Assembly: GCA_004352715.1 (NCBI GenBank) | Contig: SCFE01000003.1 | Span: 5,738,644-5,802,643 of the forward strand | Reading direction: 5' to 3' | DNA from: Hofstenia miamia | Taxonomy: Eukaryota; Xenacoelomorpha; Acoela | DNA: 64,000 nt | Shown: positions 12,244 through 24,749 of the stretch, in pieces | Numbering within the stretch: position 1 is the first letter of the stretch | Layout: every line of letters starts with the position of its first letter | Made by a program: the position numbers and the translations under genes | The notes under the pieces: model-generated | What the model saw: the letters and a program-made list of their open reading frames with translations, nothing else | Told to the model about the DNA's origin: nothing | Databases searched by the model: none

Positions 12244-12793
12244 NNNNNNNNNNNNNNNNNNNNNNNNNNNNNNNNNNNNNNNNNNNNNNNNNNNNNNNNN
12301 NNNNNNNNNNNNNNNNNNNNNNNNNNNNNNNNNNNNNNNNNNNNNNNNNNNNNNNNNNNNNNNNNNNNNNNNNNNNNNNNNNNNNNNNNNNNNNNNNNNN
12401 NNNNNNNNNNNNNNNNNNNNNNNNNNNNNNNNNNNNNNNNNNNNNNNNNNNNNNNNNNNNNNNNNNNNNNNNNNNNNNNNNNNNNNNNNNNNNNNNNNNN
12501 NNNNNNNNNNNNNNNNNNNNNNNNNNNNNNNNNNNNNNNNNNNNNNNNNNNNNNNNNNNNNNNNNNNNNNNNNNNNNNNNNNNNNNNNNNNNNNNNNNNN
12601 NNNNNNNNNNNNNNNNNNNNNNNNNNNNNNNNNNNNNNNNNNNNNNNNNNNNNNNNNNNNNNNNNNNNNNNNNNNNNNNNNNNNNNNNNNNNNNNNNNNN
12701 NNNNNNNNNNNNNNNNNNNNNNNNNNNNNNNNNNNNNNNNNNNNNNNNNNNNNNNNNNNNNNNNNNNNNNNNNNNNNNNNNNNNNNNNNNNNN
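12244..12793. other. Assembly gap, 550 N, inside the R4-like element
   Basis: It separates the YMDD motif from the CCHC motif, hiding the thumb region of the polymerase. Confidence 0.99.
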
Positions 12794-13377
12794 GTAGGCT
12801 ATGTAAGAAAGAGGTGGAGACAGTAGATCATCTGATAGCAGGGTGTGAGAAGTTGGCACAGAATGAGTATAAGTTCAGGCATGACAAATTGGGAAGAATG
12901 GTACACTGGAGTTTGAGCAGGCAGCATGGGTTAGAAGCAGGAGACAAGTGGTATGAGCACAAGCCACATGGCATCATAGAAAATGAGGAGGTTAAGATAC
13001 TGTGGGACTTCAACATACAGACGAGCAAAGTGATAGAAGCACGGAGGCCAGACATAGTAGTGGTAGACAAAGAGAAAAGATTAGGAACAGTGATAGACAT
13101 AGCAGTACCAAAGGACAGAAATGTAGAAAGCAAAGAGAAAGAGAAAATAGACAAGTACAGAGAGTTAGCAGAGGAAATAGAAAGGCTGTGGAAGTTAAAG
13201 AAAGTTGAAGTAGTCCCGGTAGTTGTAGGAGCACTAGGAGCAGTGAGTAAGAAGCATAAGAGATACTTGGAGGAGTTGGGAGTACCAAAGTGGGGAGGAG
13301 CAGTAGCACAGAAGGCAGCATTGTTAGGAACAGCTAGAGTCCCAAGGAAAGCTCTCAGACTCCCTGGGAACTGGTGA
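12794..13377 (+). CDS. R4-like retrotransposon C-terminus: CCHC finger and restriction-like endonuclease
   Basis: Open from the gap to TGA at 13375-13377. It starts with a CCHC-type motif (LCKKEVETVDHLIAGC), then about 13040-13110 holds EARRPDIVVVDKEKR and VIDIAVPKD, the PD-(D/E)XK restriction-like endonuclease core used by R2/R4-type elements to nick target DNA. The end, RKALRLPGNW, is a common tail in this group. This part of the frame is intact, but the upstream polymerase is damaged. Confidence 0.75.
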
Positions 13378-13421
13378 GTTCCCCGAGCTGAGAGGGATAC
13401 CAGCATGAAGCTGTGAGAAGC

Positions 13422-13464
<43 letters not shown>

Positions 13465-13585
13465 TACTGTACATAAAATAGTGTACTCAATCAAATTTAA
13501 AATAAATTTGTATGGAGAAAAATATGAACAAAATTAGAGAAATTAGCGATAGGAGAAGCAGGTACAGAATGGGAAGAAATCGCAT

Positions 13586-14790
13586 TTATATTGAAGACCA
13601 AATTGAAAGGAGGAAAAAAAAGAAACGGTGATTTTTTTTCAAAATTCGAAGGTTCGACGAAAGATCAATTTCTGTATTTAAGAGTATGAAGTTAGCAAGA
13701 GGGATTATACGATAGAAATAATTATGAGAACAAGTTGCTTTATAGATATGAAAGAGATGAAACAAGACAATAGAGGAAGAGCGAGAATTATATGTAGGAT
13801 TGGAGAATTTAAGAAAATCGGAAAAATCCAAGTCATAAATGTCAAGAAACAGTTTGTTGAGAAAAGTGAGATCTAGAAACTTGAAGTATAGGGAAATTGG
13901 CAAAAGTCTAGCTTTAACACTAGAACTGCGAATGATTCCAAATGACTCACCAAATACACTGATAATCCATTCGAATTTGCATGTGTACGTTTTTTTCATT
14001 CTCTTACATAATGTTCTATTTTGAAATGCTCTATGAAAAAATACTAAGGAGCAATAGCATTTCTAGTGTTAAGAAGAAGTTTTAGGTAAGCTTGGTTAGA
14101 AGAGAAGATCCACGAAGGCCATGATGCAAGAGCCTGTCATGATTAATAGTAGAAGAGGAATTTAGATACCAGCATTAGGAATTATGACAGAGAGAGGGGA
14201 AAGACAATATGATTTAAGGAAAATTAATTTTGAAGGAGAATTAAGTGAACTCGGGAGTGATGACATAAGGAAATAGATAGAGGAGGAGAACTCCTTAGTT
14301 TTTAATGAAACATGTTTTGACCAAGAAAGTGAGAAGGAAATTATTATACCAAGATATTAGGGTTAAAATGAATCGGAGTATCATTTATATAGAAAACAGC
14401 AAGTATGAAGGTTTTGGAGAAACATAAAAGAAGAGCTTCGTTTTGGAGACATTGAATGGAAGCTCATTAGTAGATGCCCAGAGTTCAACCTGAACAATGC
14501 TTGACTGTATACTATTCGAAACAAAAACAAAACGCGAGTATCATCAGCATACATCATGCAATCAGAATTAGAGTTTGAATGATGAATATCGTGAAGAGAA
14601 GTGACCCAAGAATCGAACGCTGAAGTACACCAGAGGTAACAGGACGTTCATCAGAAAATGAGGAACATTATCAAAAAAAATTTAAAAGTCAAGATAGAAG
14701 CAAAAAGGAGGAACATTATGATCAAGGACACTATCTAGGAATCGTCGAAGGAGAAGTGCAGTAGATTTATGTGACACAAATTCGTACTGA
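13586..14790 (-). pseudogene. Decayed jockey/I-like reverse transcriptase
   Basis: Minus-strand reading in shifting frames gives FDNVPHF at about 14655-14680, SGVLQRSILGSLLFTIF at about 14585-14640 (matching SGVPQGSVLGPLLF), CMMYADDTRVL at about 14525-14560 (polymerase YADD) and, near the 3' end at about 13640-13760, SHNYFYRIIPLANFI, like the SFF.RTI..WN.LP terminal block of jockey-type elements. Numerous stops show that it is dead. Confidence 0.65.
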
Positions 14791-14919
14791 GTTTCTGAAA
14801 TCAGTGGGCGAACAATTACTAAAAATCATGATGAAGGTCAATTGCTTGTCAATAAAACAATATATTCAATTTTTGAAATTTCAAGATATTTTTCCAATGA
14901 TTACCCATATTAACCCTAA

Positions 14920-15060
14920 GCAGTCTTGGATATTTGAAAATTTATCATGATCAAATAAAAATTTTTTAAACGCTCATAGCTCAAAACTATTACCGCTACG
15001 CGCAATCTGAAAGCATCACATTATAGAAGAGAGTCTCCCTCCACTTAAGTTTTTAATTTT
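14920..15060 (+). repeat. Dispersed unknown repeat, copy 1 of 3
   Basis: AAAAATTTTTTAAACGCTCATAGCTCAAAACT ... CAATCTGAAAGC pattern, shared in the same orientation with 26810-26945 and 62035-62155. Divergent copies, no coding sequence seen. Confidence 0.45.
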
Positions 15061-15772
15061 CAACTCCTATTGCACATCACAAGCCTCAATGGGTTTGGAA
15101 TATCTTTGGAAACATCAAGAGATAGTCAAATTCTTTGTTGCTTCTATGGCCTCAAAAAACATAAATACATGAACATTAGCTATGGAGACAATTTAAGTCT
15201 TCTTAAAAATAGATTGTCAACCTTTTCAAGGACTTCATCCACAGTAATTTGCTTTACCAGAAACGTTCAATATTGCATTAATGCATGTTCCCCAAAACTT
15301 TTCTCGTTTATAATAGAGGCTAAGCAGTTTAAGGTTAATGAAAAGTTGTTAATGCTATCAATTAACACTTTCTTTGTGCACCATGACACATATCTTTTAA
15401 GCAATTGTTTACATTTAAGGAAATTAATATGATAGTGTTACTAAGAAGCAGCACACTTTAAATTGCAAGTATTTTGTTATTTTTTATGGAAGTTATTTTG
15501 ATCTGCGTCTGCGTTCATTCAAGTTCCTTAACCCGACATTGCATTGCTAAATTTTACATTAACCAAAGAGAACAATAAATATCAACAATTTGAAATGAGA
15601 AAAATATATAGAGAAAAGTTAATAAAATTCCAATTATGAAACACTAATTTGTAAATATTAATGACAAAGCTCTCATGAGGGAATATCCCTTAGCCTCAAA
15701 CCTCTCCTCTTTTGTATTTGAATTCAGAATAGAAATCTTCAAATACTAAATATATATACATGCATGTATATA

Positions 15773-15813
<41 letters not shown>

Positions 15814-17159
15814 TTACATAATTCATCTTGAGTGTCAATTAAAAATTGCACAAAAATAATTTCAGTTCCTGACCAGAAATTACAAGATCAGCACATGGTT
15901 TAGTCAATTTGTTAAAATAACTAAAAAATGAACATCAGCAATCATATAAAAATTTGTTCAATTCCTGCTTTTTATTATGCAGGTATAGCTGCCAAAACTG
16001 ATTTTTTGAAAATAATTTCTGAAAATAAAAGCATGCAAAAAAACCTTTTTATAGTTACTTCTAGTGTACACAGGGATGTCAATTCCTTCATAGGTATTGG
16101 TAATGAATAGTTTGGAATTGGAATTGGAATTGACCAATTGATGAGTGTGGAAATTGGATTTGTAGTTGAAAAATGATTAAAATTGATTTAGAAATTAACA
16201 TTCTAAATTGTTGACTTTACAAAAACACCACCTAATTCGAAAAATTTATTATATTAGCATAAGAGGCCTACCGTACAATTTATTACGCAGATTAAATTAT
16301 CGACTAATTTTTCAAGTTCTTTGGAATGCATTTGTAAAACATTAAAATACAGCATCCAGATGAGCTTAGCTCAAGTAAATAATTTCGTAAAGAAACGGTC
16401 AGGACTGAACAACTTAAATTCGACAGGTCGTTTAATATGGATGCCATCTGTACTGAAATAAAGCTAAATTCAAAACCTATTATACCTTGAAACATTAAAA
16501 TAATTTGCATCATTTACTAAGGGTGTTCTCAACATTATAAAAATATTTCCTCCAAGACATTTAATTTTTTCTTAAATTTTTTTGTTATGTCTTATCAAAA
16601 AAGGATGCTTTTTCTCATGTATTTTGCATAATTCTTCCTACAGTAATCACCAGATTTATAATTATCTCATGAATAATTATTCTTCAATGTACTCAAATTT
16701 TTGGAGGGCCTAGAGTTGCAAATAACCAGATACTTTAGGCGAACTTTGACACAGAACAGCTCAAACATATGCCGAGCCTTAGTAATATGCTGTAGTCCTG
16801 TTGCAGCTTCACATGACAACAAAAATGATGGTTCTGTTCAGCCCATTGATTTTATAATTTATGCTCCTAGATGTTATGGAATGAAACATATTTTGAAAAC
16901 TCTTTGGTATAGCATAAGATTATAGTTAAAATTATTATTAAAAATTCAAAACTATAAAAGTCCATTAGTATTAAATAGTTTTTTTGTTAATATAGGGACC
17001 CATTAGATAGTCGCTAAGCAAATGAATTTTGGTGTGAAAAAGTTAAATATACAATATCATTTTTGATAACAGAAAATCACACTGAAAGTAAGTGTTGTAT
17101 AAAATGATTGCTAATTTCTTATAATTATAATGGCTATTGAAACTTAAATCAAATTCTTG
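15061..17159. other. Intergenic, unclassified
   Basis: An open frame of 120 codons at 15070-15432 has no recognisable domain. GGAATT repeats stand at about 16110-16133. Nothing else can be supported. Confidence 0.5.
15775..15810. repeat. (AT)n microsatellite
   Basis: Pure AT repeat. Similar tracts of 20-45 bases lie near 772, 1613, 17768, 20420, 21931, 22646, 25817, 33535, 35638, 39271, 39550, 40308, 57542 and 63136. Confidence 0.95.
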
Positions 17160-17770
17160 AAGTGGGATCAAATTGCTTTCATACGTTTTTGGATTAATAT
17201 ATCCACTAGGGCGCCAAGTGTGCTGGGTTTGATTGAGTCACGCTTTAAAGGCAGTAGGCTTCAGTTTGTTACTTTTTGAAGAAAGGCAAATAGGTAATAT
17301 GCGTTTGGATTAATTCTTGCATAAAGATGCGCTGGGCTTGTCATTGACAATATTAAATAATTAATAATTTGAGATCATTGTTTACTTCAAAATATATCAT
17401 GACATTTGGTTTTTTTCAAAAATGAGATGCCTTGGTGCATCTGTCAAAAAGATGAAGAGCATTTATCGCATTTTTTATTCTCATGTGAAACATTTTCGAA
17501 TTGCAGAACTTTTCAACTATTGGACTTAAATAAAGAAGAAGATTTTAATAAATTGATTTATTTTATAATAAACTGTAGTCGATTTTAAAGTATAGACATT
17601 TAAACAAAAAAAAGTAACGGAGGTAAACAATCTAAAGGAACTGTGTTCATTGAAAAAATTTGAAATATTTTGTAAATTTATTTAGTATTGTGTAAATTAT
17701 TTGCTCACATAGAAGAGCTATTAGAAATAAATAAATAAATAAACAAATAAATAAATAAATAAATAAATAT
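17160..17770 (+). pseudogene. 3' end of a non-LTR retrotransposon with (AAAT)n tail
   Basis: At 17427-17560 the frame gives CICQKDEEHLSHFLFSCETF, the Cys-rich block C.C...EE...H.LF.C found at the C terminus of many jockey/I/CR1 reverse transcriptase proteins. The frame ends at 17586-17588 and is followed, after about 140 bases, by AAAT tandem repeats at about 17722-17767, like the 3' tails of such elements. The upstream part to about 17160 is degraded. Confidence 0.5.
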
Positions 17771-18686
17771 ATATATATATATATATATATTGGTGTGGCC
17801 TACCTGACAACGTATTTTATCAACAGTTCACTACACCTGGTGAATATGAGAGTATCAAAAAAAATTGATTGAGACTTCTAACCTCGGCTTTAGTATGGAT
17901 TCTTGCGGAAATCTTGCCTAGACCGCTTGCAGTACTGATATGCACCCCTTTTCAAAAAGATTTAGAAAAAGCTTTTGATTCAGTAATTCATTTAAGATCT
18001 CAAAATTGAAAGTAGTAGAAAACGTGTAGCTATTTTCTCTCTGTTTTAATCTCGTTATATAATAAGGAATTGCGAAGGTATACTTTCGTCCCAAAGGTGA
18101 AAAATAGCAAACGACTTAATTTCTCAAAATTAATGAATTGAATTGGAGATACCCTAGAAAAAGAGCTAAAAAGTATCCTTGACTTTATTAATAGTATAGA
18201 ACAATCCTGTAATCCATGCTCCCATACTTAGTAGGTGGAAAAGAAAAAGTTTTGGAGGTATGAGGAAGATCGTGCAAGTGTGATTGTCCGAAGTAAACAA
18301 CAGTAAATTTCAATAAAAAAATTCTAATGTACATTAATTTATAAAAACTGTCTTGCTCAGAGCTTCCCTACAATCACCTAAAATTTCTGTCATGCAATTA
18401 CAAGAAGAGATGCTACAAGGGGGAGTTAACATGCTCATTATTTCTCATTTTGAAATTTTAAACAAGAATTTGTAAGTATTATTGCATTTATGTATTGATT
18501 CACGCTCAAAACAAATGATGATGAAAAAAGTTGAATGTGTGGAATTCAATATTAAATTCCTGCCCTGCAACCCTTCTGAGAGGATCTCTATTTTATTAGT
18601 CAAGCAGCTACCAACGTCATCACAGCCAAATGAAGTTGGCTATTAGGTGACAATGTAAAAAACTTAGTGGCACCTCTGATGACAAG
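17771..18686. other. Intergenic, unclassified
   Basis: AT-rich sequence with one (AT)n tract at the start. No gene signature seen. Confidence 0.5.
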
Positions 18687-19455
18687 TACAGGGTGTCCAT
18701 TAAATATTTGCCAAAATAAAAGGCTGATAAATCGTGTCTACATTATTCAATGGATGTAATTACGCTATGGTCTTGTCGCTAATTTGTGGGGATTTGATTT
18801 TTTGTTCAAATGCTTCACCTTTCATTTCGATTTTCAAATTAATTATTTAAAAATCGTTCAGAATCAGTTTGCATTTAATTTAATATGGATCTTGAACTTT
18901 CCGATAAAATTTTGCTTTTGGAATGTTATATTATTGGTGGAAAGTCAATCACCATACGAGCATTTTTTTAGATCGATGAATAAGAGTGTTCAGAGAATAA
19001 AAGAGAAACGTTTCAAAATCTTTTGGAATTGTGCTTGTCAATAATTCTGATCGAGTACTCTTTTTGAGTGATCTTCTCAATTGCTACTGTAATGAATACA
19101 CTGTTTATTGTTTTGCCTACACAAAAATAAAATGTGAGTAATTTAGCGAAAGTTAATGATACTTTTTCGTATCCACAACATTACATTTGATTGAATAATT
19201 GGATAACCAATTGGATGCATATTTGATTGAATAGTGAATAAACAAAATCAGATAGAAATTGAAATTAGGGTAAATTTGATGTCCATTTCCCAAGTTTTCT
19301 CCGTAAATCAAACTAAAAATGAAGCATGTAATATAAGCAAAAATCCAAATCCCCACACATAATAAGCAAGATAAGAAAGTTACCATACTCATAAAACCAT
19401 TTTCCTATGAATTATTGGCTTTTAATTTTGGCAAGTATTTAATGGACACCCTGTA
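18687..19455. mobile_element. TIR element (CAGGGTGTCCATTAAATATT), non-autonomous
   Basis: Terminal inverted repeats of about 37 bases: TA-CAGGGTGTCCATTAAATATT... at 18687 and its near-perfect inverse ending at 19455, each next to TA. Inside, a plus-strand frame at about 18890-19030 reads LSDKILLLECYIIGGKSIT and then decays, resembling the N-terminal helix-turn-helix of mariner-related transposases in arthropods (DUF4817-like). At about 770 bases it lacks a full transposase. Confidence 0.75.
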
Positions 19456-20416
19456 TATGAAGTAGAGTTGGGAATATGGACATTTCTGAAAATGACTGGT
19501 CTTTAATTACATTGGAATGAATCAGTCCTCTTATAAACATGATACTTTTAGGAATATATTTAAAATGCCGGACATCTATGGGTCCTAAGGCTACATTGAG
19601 CAAGTGAACGGTGTGTTACATGTAACTGTTTTCTCGCATTCCAAAGCATTTAATATTTTCATGAATTTCTTTCTAATTATGTATAAGAACCCATGCATCT
19701 TTGTTTGTTTTGATGACATGTTGTCAGTTATAAACCGAATCTCTTTTGAGATTCATCTAACCTACCCTGAACACAAGTTTGCACTTCATAAAGCAGATTT
19801 TTTCAGATTTTAGCATGTTACGTCAACTTTTTATTATGGTACTGGATCGATATCTGCTTGCAGTGCAAGCTAGATTTATAAATGATTAGGGGCCGGTTTG
19901 GAGACATTTTACAAAATTGTCTTTGTAAATTTTTGTTTTTCAATTGTCCTTAGCATATCATATATTTCTGAAATATGTAATTCCTTCACTGGATCCAAAT
20001 GAGCAAATCGGCTTTAGTCGTGTCAAACTTAAGAAGCCCATTCGCGTCGTGTTGGGCCGGGTTAACGTATAATTCAGGTTGAGGTTGGTCGGGTCCAAAC
20101 AACTTGACCCGTTTCATGGCCTGTTATGAATGGTCGAGCTCTGAGTTAAGCGCGCTAATATTTTTCAAATCTAGGAAATAGGCTCTTTTCAAATCATATT
20201 TACATTCAAGTAATGTCCTAGACATAGCGTGCTGATGATGTTAATTAGTGAGATCTATCCAAACAAAATGGCCTTTATGTTAGGAAAATGCTCCCAGCTC
20301 ACTTAACTTTGCTGTACTTATTAAAACCGTAAGAGTAAGTGGATTTAGATAAGTTAAGCAATTAGTTGCAACAATTTTGTATACTTATGACAATAGAAAT
20401 TGATAATTTTTCATTT

Positions 20417-20465
<49 letters not shown>

Positions 20466-21261
20466 ATTATGTATTTCCCTTGCATTTAATTAACTCTGGA
20501 AATCAAATAACTATTAATACTCTTGTTTAAGTATTTAACACAATTTCATTTGATCATTAGATTTCATAGTCTATAACTTTCTTAGCATTGAATTAAAGCA
20601 ACAATACTTGAACATTAAACTACTATTTCCAAACGAAAAATATATTATCGCTTCGATTTTAGCTTACTTCAAATTAAAATACGGAAGCTTTACAATTTTA
20701 TTGTTTCGGTTCGCAGCACTTGAATAAATTGATGAAACTCCTAGAAAAAACTAGAGAGGCATTTGTCACTAATACATATTTTAAGTGCTGCACAAACACT
20801 CTATTCCCTTCAAAATTAGCTCCCCAATTCGGGCATCACAATTACGCAAAATGCAAAACAAATCAAATTAGTTGGCCTTTAATTCTTAGCAAATGCAACA
20901 AAACAGTTCTTTCGGTATACAGTTGAACCTTTAGTTACTAAGATAGAAATCTATCGGGACAATTGAGAATAATTTACTCAGGATAGATGCTGAATTTTCA
21001 GAAATAATTATAATTGTATGCTATAGAAAATTACAAAGTAAATTTTCAGCTTATTATGCTACTAATGGACTTTGAGCAACGCGACCGCGTGTCATATTAA
21101 CTTTTATACTGTTCGATTCATTAGGTCGAAAATTAGGTAATGCAGCAAGCATATTTGCCTTTTTGTTTTTGTTCTTATTTGCAATTAATGGGGTATTATC
21201 AATGCAGCATTTCCTTATATTGTTTGCATGAGTATATGTTTTAATGTTCTATATATATNNN

Positions 21262-21286
<25 letters not shown>
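19456..21286. other. Intergenic, unclassified
   Basis: A patch at about 20030-20150 (GGGCCGGGTTAACG..., GGTCGGGTCC, TTGACCCGTTTC) has the look of a worn GC-rich MITE, but no ends could be matched. (AT)n at 20420-20458. Confidence 0.45.
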
Positions 21287-21298
<12 letters not shown>

Positions 21299-21346
21299 AA
21301 GAGAAAGAGTAAACGTTAAATTAGTTGGGACACTCTATATTTAGCA
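21287..21346. repeat. AGAG/TTAAATTAGTTGGGACACT repeat, copy A
   Basis: AT tract, then GAGAGAGAGAGAAAGAGAAAGAG, then TAAACGTTAAATTAGTTGGGACACT. The exact inverse complement occurs at 25884-25945, also next to an AT tract. It is probably a transposon end. Confidence 0.6.
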
Positions 21347-21927
21347 TGCTTGTAGTATTTTTCCATTTTTAAAATGTCGGACTTGTTTTGTATACACGAA
21401 AAATCTCAGGCGAAATGTGGGTAGCAATGGTATTTGTTTTTTACATGTTGCTAGACATTCAAATTTCAATAAAAAATGAATTTTACATTAAATTAAACGT
21501 GCTTCATTTAAAAAAATACAAAAGCCAGTTTATATTCAACTTTTAAAATTTTAAGTAGCAAAGTGCGTTGTGTTAACCTAATCAGCTTTTATAACTGCAT
21601 TTATAAAATTGGGCATCACTTCGAAAAGTTGCACCATTAGTGCTGTGCTGGCAAATTTGGCTCATGGACAAGTGCTGAATAAGCTCTTTAATTTGTTGGG
21701 GTTGTTAAAGCTGTTAGCATACAGATTGTTTTATGATGCCCAAGACTTAGGTCTGGGCAATTGCCTGGCAAATCCATGGTTTTGAAATTTTTGACACCGC
21801 GAAACGTCTTATTTGTGAGCATTCTCATCATACACATAAATGCAGTTTTCAATGGAGTTAACCCAATCCCCCATTTGTGGTATAGCCTCCACAAGTTATG
21901 CTTTCCGAATTCATAATTCTTACCACA

Positions 21928-21960
<33 letters not shown>
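21290..21960 (-). pseudogene. Second Tc1-like transposase remnant
   Basis: Minus-strand reading at about 21690-21890 gives WGIGLTPLKTAFMCMMRMLT and MDLPGNCPDLSLGHHK, matching the W(P)GNSPDLNPIEH block around the catalytic Glu of Tc1 transposases. The Glu itself is not preserved here. Upstream coding is interrupted by an (AT)n tract at about 21930-21965. A sequence at about 21300-21345 (GAG-rich then GTTGGGACACT) may be the 3' terminal repeat; it recurs inverted at 25884. Confidence 0.5.
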
Positions 21961-21969
<9 letters not shown>

Positions 21970-24749
21970 GGGTGGCGAATGGGGAAAAGTAAAAAAATTA
22001 TTTTGCGAACGAAACAGTAAAAACGGTGTTTCTTTGTACATAAAATTCCGACATGTAAAACTTTTTGTGTCTAAGTTTACTTTCCAGGTGAAACTTTTTA
22101 CTTTTATTATAATGTAGACGCCAAAAGTCTTGTCATGCCGTTTTAGACATTTGAGACATTGTAATTCGATTAAGTTAAAAGATATTTTCCAATTAATTGT
22201 TTTATTAAAAACATTAATAAAATACACCATATTCGTTTTAGTTTAAATTTTGGGGTGTTCAATTCGTGATTCATGACCAAAATCAAAATTGATTTGCATA
22301 ATAATTGCCCCAGCTGATGTTCTCGGACCTGTTGTTTTGCCATCAAATGAAAAAAATGTATTTTTCTATAAAGAGCTTACTAATATGTAGCAGTCATATT
22401 AACCACTGAAGGGGATCTTGAAGAAACATCTCAAGCTTTCTTATAATGTCACTCAGTTTTATTTCTGATTTCGTGTAGGTGACAACAGAATAATTTTTTT
22501 ACTAATATCTTCAGGCTTACAAATCTTTAGTGAAATGTGGTCAATGTATGATTTCTTAGGAAGTTAAGTCAAAACATATTGATTTATTAGTATTATCTCT
22601 GTGCTATATTTTTCCGCAATTTTTCCATCGAATCTAATACATGCTATATATATATATATATATATGTATTATCATTTTCAATTTATATTACTTCTTTTTT
22701 CCCCGAAATACCCGTTGTCTTCTTAATTTTAATGGTACTATAGTTGTTTTCTCACTTAGAATATTGAAGTCTTTCAGCAAGTTTTTAATTAATAAGCAAG
22801 CATCTTTCTTACTTACGCTACCCCAGTCTGAATAACCATTCCAATTTTAAATTATGTGATTTTCTTCATGATCTTTGTCTCTGATTGGAAGATACTGAAT
22901 ATCATCACTAGCATTAGTATCCAAGTATTCTGTACATTGATCACATTACCTGGTCGAGTGGAAGCTGATATTGCGATAAACTCTACAGGTTTGAAGCTAA
23001 ACGACAGCACGTTTTGAATATATAAAATGTTTCTTTGTACACCTTGTATTAACAAAATATCATTTATTCAGTACTGTTGAAATTCGGTCATTCTGACATC
23101 TTCTTTAATCATCTTTGATTAATAAAATTTACTTTTGCATTTTCATTATTTTCAATTTCTGTAATCTTTAGATTGTTTTCTTATCAACTGGCCCAATTGC
23201 GTCATTTTGGTATGCCAAAAATTTCATTCTCTTTCAGAGATTTTTACTTCTTTACTCAAGTACAATAATTTCTAAACGGAGCTCCTCTGTAATGCATTGA
23301 CAAGAGCGTTTATCAAAAACCTTTTTCAGTGAAGCAACATCTTCTATGAAATATTCCTAAAAGCCTTTTGCGTTTGCTTCATTACTCATTCAACAAAATC
23401 ACTAGCAGGTACATATACTTCCAAATGAGATGATAATCTCATTGAATTTGATGTTAATATAAATTTTGTTTCTATTTATTAATTTTCACAGTTGAACCAT
23501 CATATGTAAATATATTCTTTAGTAGTGCTCGCTGTTCTACTAATAATGATCGCACCTTCTTTTGCTATAGCAGAAAGAGAAGCTTTTGTAAATAAAAAGA
23601 TGATTTGATCAGCTAGAAACTCCAAACATGGATTATGGTAATACATTACTAGACAAAGCTTTTGTTCAACACAAATTGAATTCTTTGTACATAACTTTGG
23701 AGTGTTTTCATTTTTAGGTACGGTTATTAATATTAGTTGAGAATAGGTGTGTAATCTGAAAAACTAATTTCATTAAACACCTTTCAAGATCGGATATAAC
23801 AATACATATGAATGAATAAAACCTTTTTCATTTGTTTGGTAAGAACCCAGTGAAGTTACGTTCCAAAGGCAAACTTTTCCCTTATTTATTATAAAGTAAA
23901 TGCAATTAATTAATGTAATTACATCCATTATAAATAAGAATACAAATGATAACAGACTTTCCTGTTCACAGCTATTACAATGTCTGCGAAACAACAATTA
24001 ACAGGACATTGCAAATATGTAAAGGTAATAATATAACTTTACAATTACAAATGTTCAAAACAGTAAAATAGGTAACAAATGAATGTACTTTATCTTCGTA
24101 CTTACAACACAAAAAACACTACACACTAGAATTATCCTGGGTGTTTTTTTAGATGTAATATTATCAAGTATATCATTGAAATATTTAAAATGAATATGTG
24201 TTAATATTCCTAACACTAATTAAAAAATGGCAAAATTTTCGGGTAAAAATCTGACAAACAATTTTTTTTCTGATTTTGATTTTATTTTTTAATTATGCTA
24301 TAGTTAGAGCACCTTTTTACCCATGTTTGATGAAAACAATGGCACCCCATCCTAATATATATTGACATGGACATAATGCTTTAATAGTGGAACATCCTGA
24401 AGGTTGATCGGGTGCTAAAGAGATATTAAATGAAGCATTCCTTACGTAAGGAATTTCGAATAATCCGTACATACACATGTTATATATAAAATTTTTACAT
24501 ACAACTAAGAACACATCATCCTAAGAATATTGGAAGTAACTATCCCAATATTCATGGCTATAATTGTTATAGGGCTGATCGAACAAAAAGTTACCGTACA
24601 GGGTAGCTTAGGATTCTGATAGTAGCATTGATTTCTGTTTCTTAATCTGTTAGGTTGTTGGGAGTTTTGTAGTACGTCACACTCGTATTCAGAATTGGTA
24701 TCAGCATTACTGGAAATGTCTCTCATGCTGAGTTTCCTCATGTTCGTTT
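21961..24749. other. Intergenic, unclassified
   Basis: No domain recognised on either strand. Could include eroded pol sequence linked to the gag remnant just to the right, but no protease, RT or integrase motif was seen. Confidence 0.45.

Larger units (their letters stand above)
11860..13463 (+). mobile_element. R4/Dong-like non-LTR retrotransposon, 5'-truncated, inserted at (TAA)n
   Basis: Coding sequence begins abruptly inside the reverse transcriptase and runs to a stop at 13377, followed by about 45 bases of 3' UTR and then directly (AAT)n at about 13422-13463. R4-clade Dong elements are known to insert into TAA repeats, which fits. The gap at 12244-12793 hides the middle. 5' truncation is usual for target-primed reverse transcription. 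Confidence 0.75.

Noticed and set aside
12828-13490. 220-codon minus-strand open frame
   Set aside because: Shadow of the R4-like endonuclease frame, extended by (AAT)n read as Ile runs.
15070-15432. 120-codon plus-strand open frame
   Set aside because: No recognisable family and no supporting context, so it is not called as a gene.
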